DNA from: Clostridia bacterium
Lineage (GTDB): Bacteria > Bacillota > Clostridia > Oscillospirales > CAG-272
NCBI GenBank assembly: GCA_017958705.1
Contig: JAGDCE010000368.1
Span: 1 to 5,516, forward strand
Length of the DNA stretch: 5,516 nucleotides
Direction: 5' to 3'
The position numbers and the translations under genes were made by a program. Below are positions 5,512-5,516 of the stretch, one piece after another (positions within the stretch are counted from its first letter, which is position 1; the number at the start of each line of letters is the position of its first letter). Under the pieces are notes generated by a model, which saw only the letters and a list, made by a program, of their open reading frames with translations, was not told where the DNA came from and made no database searches.

Positions 5512-5516
5512 AGACC
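5508..5516 (+). CDS. Start of a gene translationally coupled to the ECF sigma factor, cut by the window edge
   Basis: ATG AAG ACC (Met-Lys-Thr) begins at 5508 and overlaps the sigma stop in an ATGA arrangement. AAAGGGG (5493-5499 region) lies about eight bases upstream as a ribosome site. Only three codons are present, so the product cannot be read. By family precedent it may be the cognate membrane-bound anti-sigma factor or another partner, but that is an inference from position alone. Confidence 0.6.

Overview
The window looks like a piece of the chromosome of a spore-forming anaerobic member of the Clostridia, probably a gut lineage of the Oscillospirales or Christensenellales type. The reasons are the sporulation pair gpr-spoIIP, a DUF4364 gene, a SigH-like sigma factor, a CxxC zinc-ribbon protein of a kind common in Clostridia, GC-rich coding sequence set against AT-rich intergenic regions, and classical sigma-A promoters and Rho-independent terminators. 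The taxonomy is an inference from gene content only.

Layout from left to right. Positions 1-192 hold no gene but a compact array of small hairpins, separated by a 9-base motif AATTTAGCT that occurs three times in one orientation and four times in the other. Next comes a strong terminator (207-256) that ends a leftward unit. That unit has a cysteine-rich SigH-like sigma factor (652-1227, or 652-1275 from an upstream ATG) and then a small double zinc-ribbon protein (298-579). The sigma gene is preceded by an unusually perfect sigma-A promoter with an UP-like element. A divergent promoter drives a rightward pair: a DUF4364 winged-helix protein (1475-1996) and a two-helix membrane protein with a helical, TPR-like cytoplasmic part (2010-2807). 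This pair ends in a hairpin terminator at 2806-2840.

Converging on that terminator is the leftward sporulation pair gpr (3984-4835), the germination/spore protease, followed by spoIIP (2839-3939), the septal peptidoglycan hydrolase for engulfment. These two genes are also neighbours in Bacillus subtilis. A sigma-E-like promoter overlapping the end of gpr would let spoIIP be expressed in the mother cell separately from forespore-expressed gpr. Divergent from gpr is an ECF-type sigma factor (4966-5511). Its stop codon overlaps the start of a further gene of which only three codons fall in the window.

The core genes are ordinary for the group. The parts that deserve a second look are the hairpin array, the cysteine-rich sigma factor linked to a zinc-ribbon protein and driven by a near-ideal promoter, and the cut-off gene coupled to the ECF sigma factor. 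I see no clear sign of a mobile element, CRISPR array, tRNA or rRNA.
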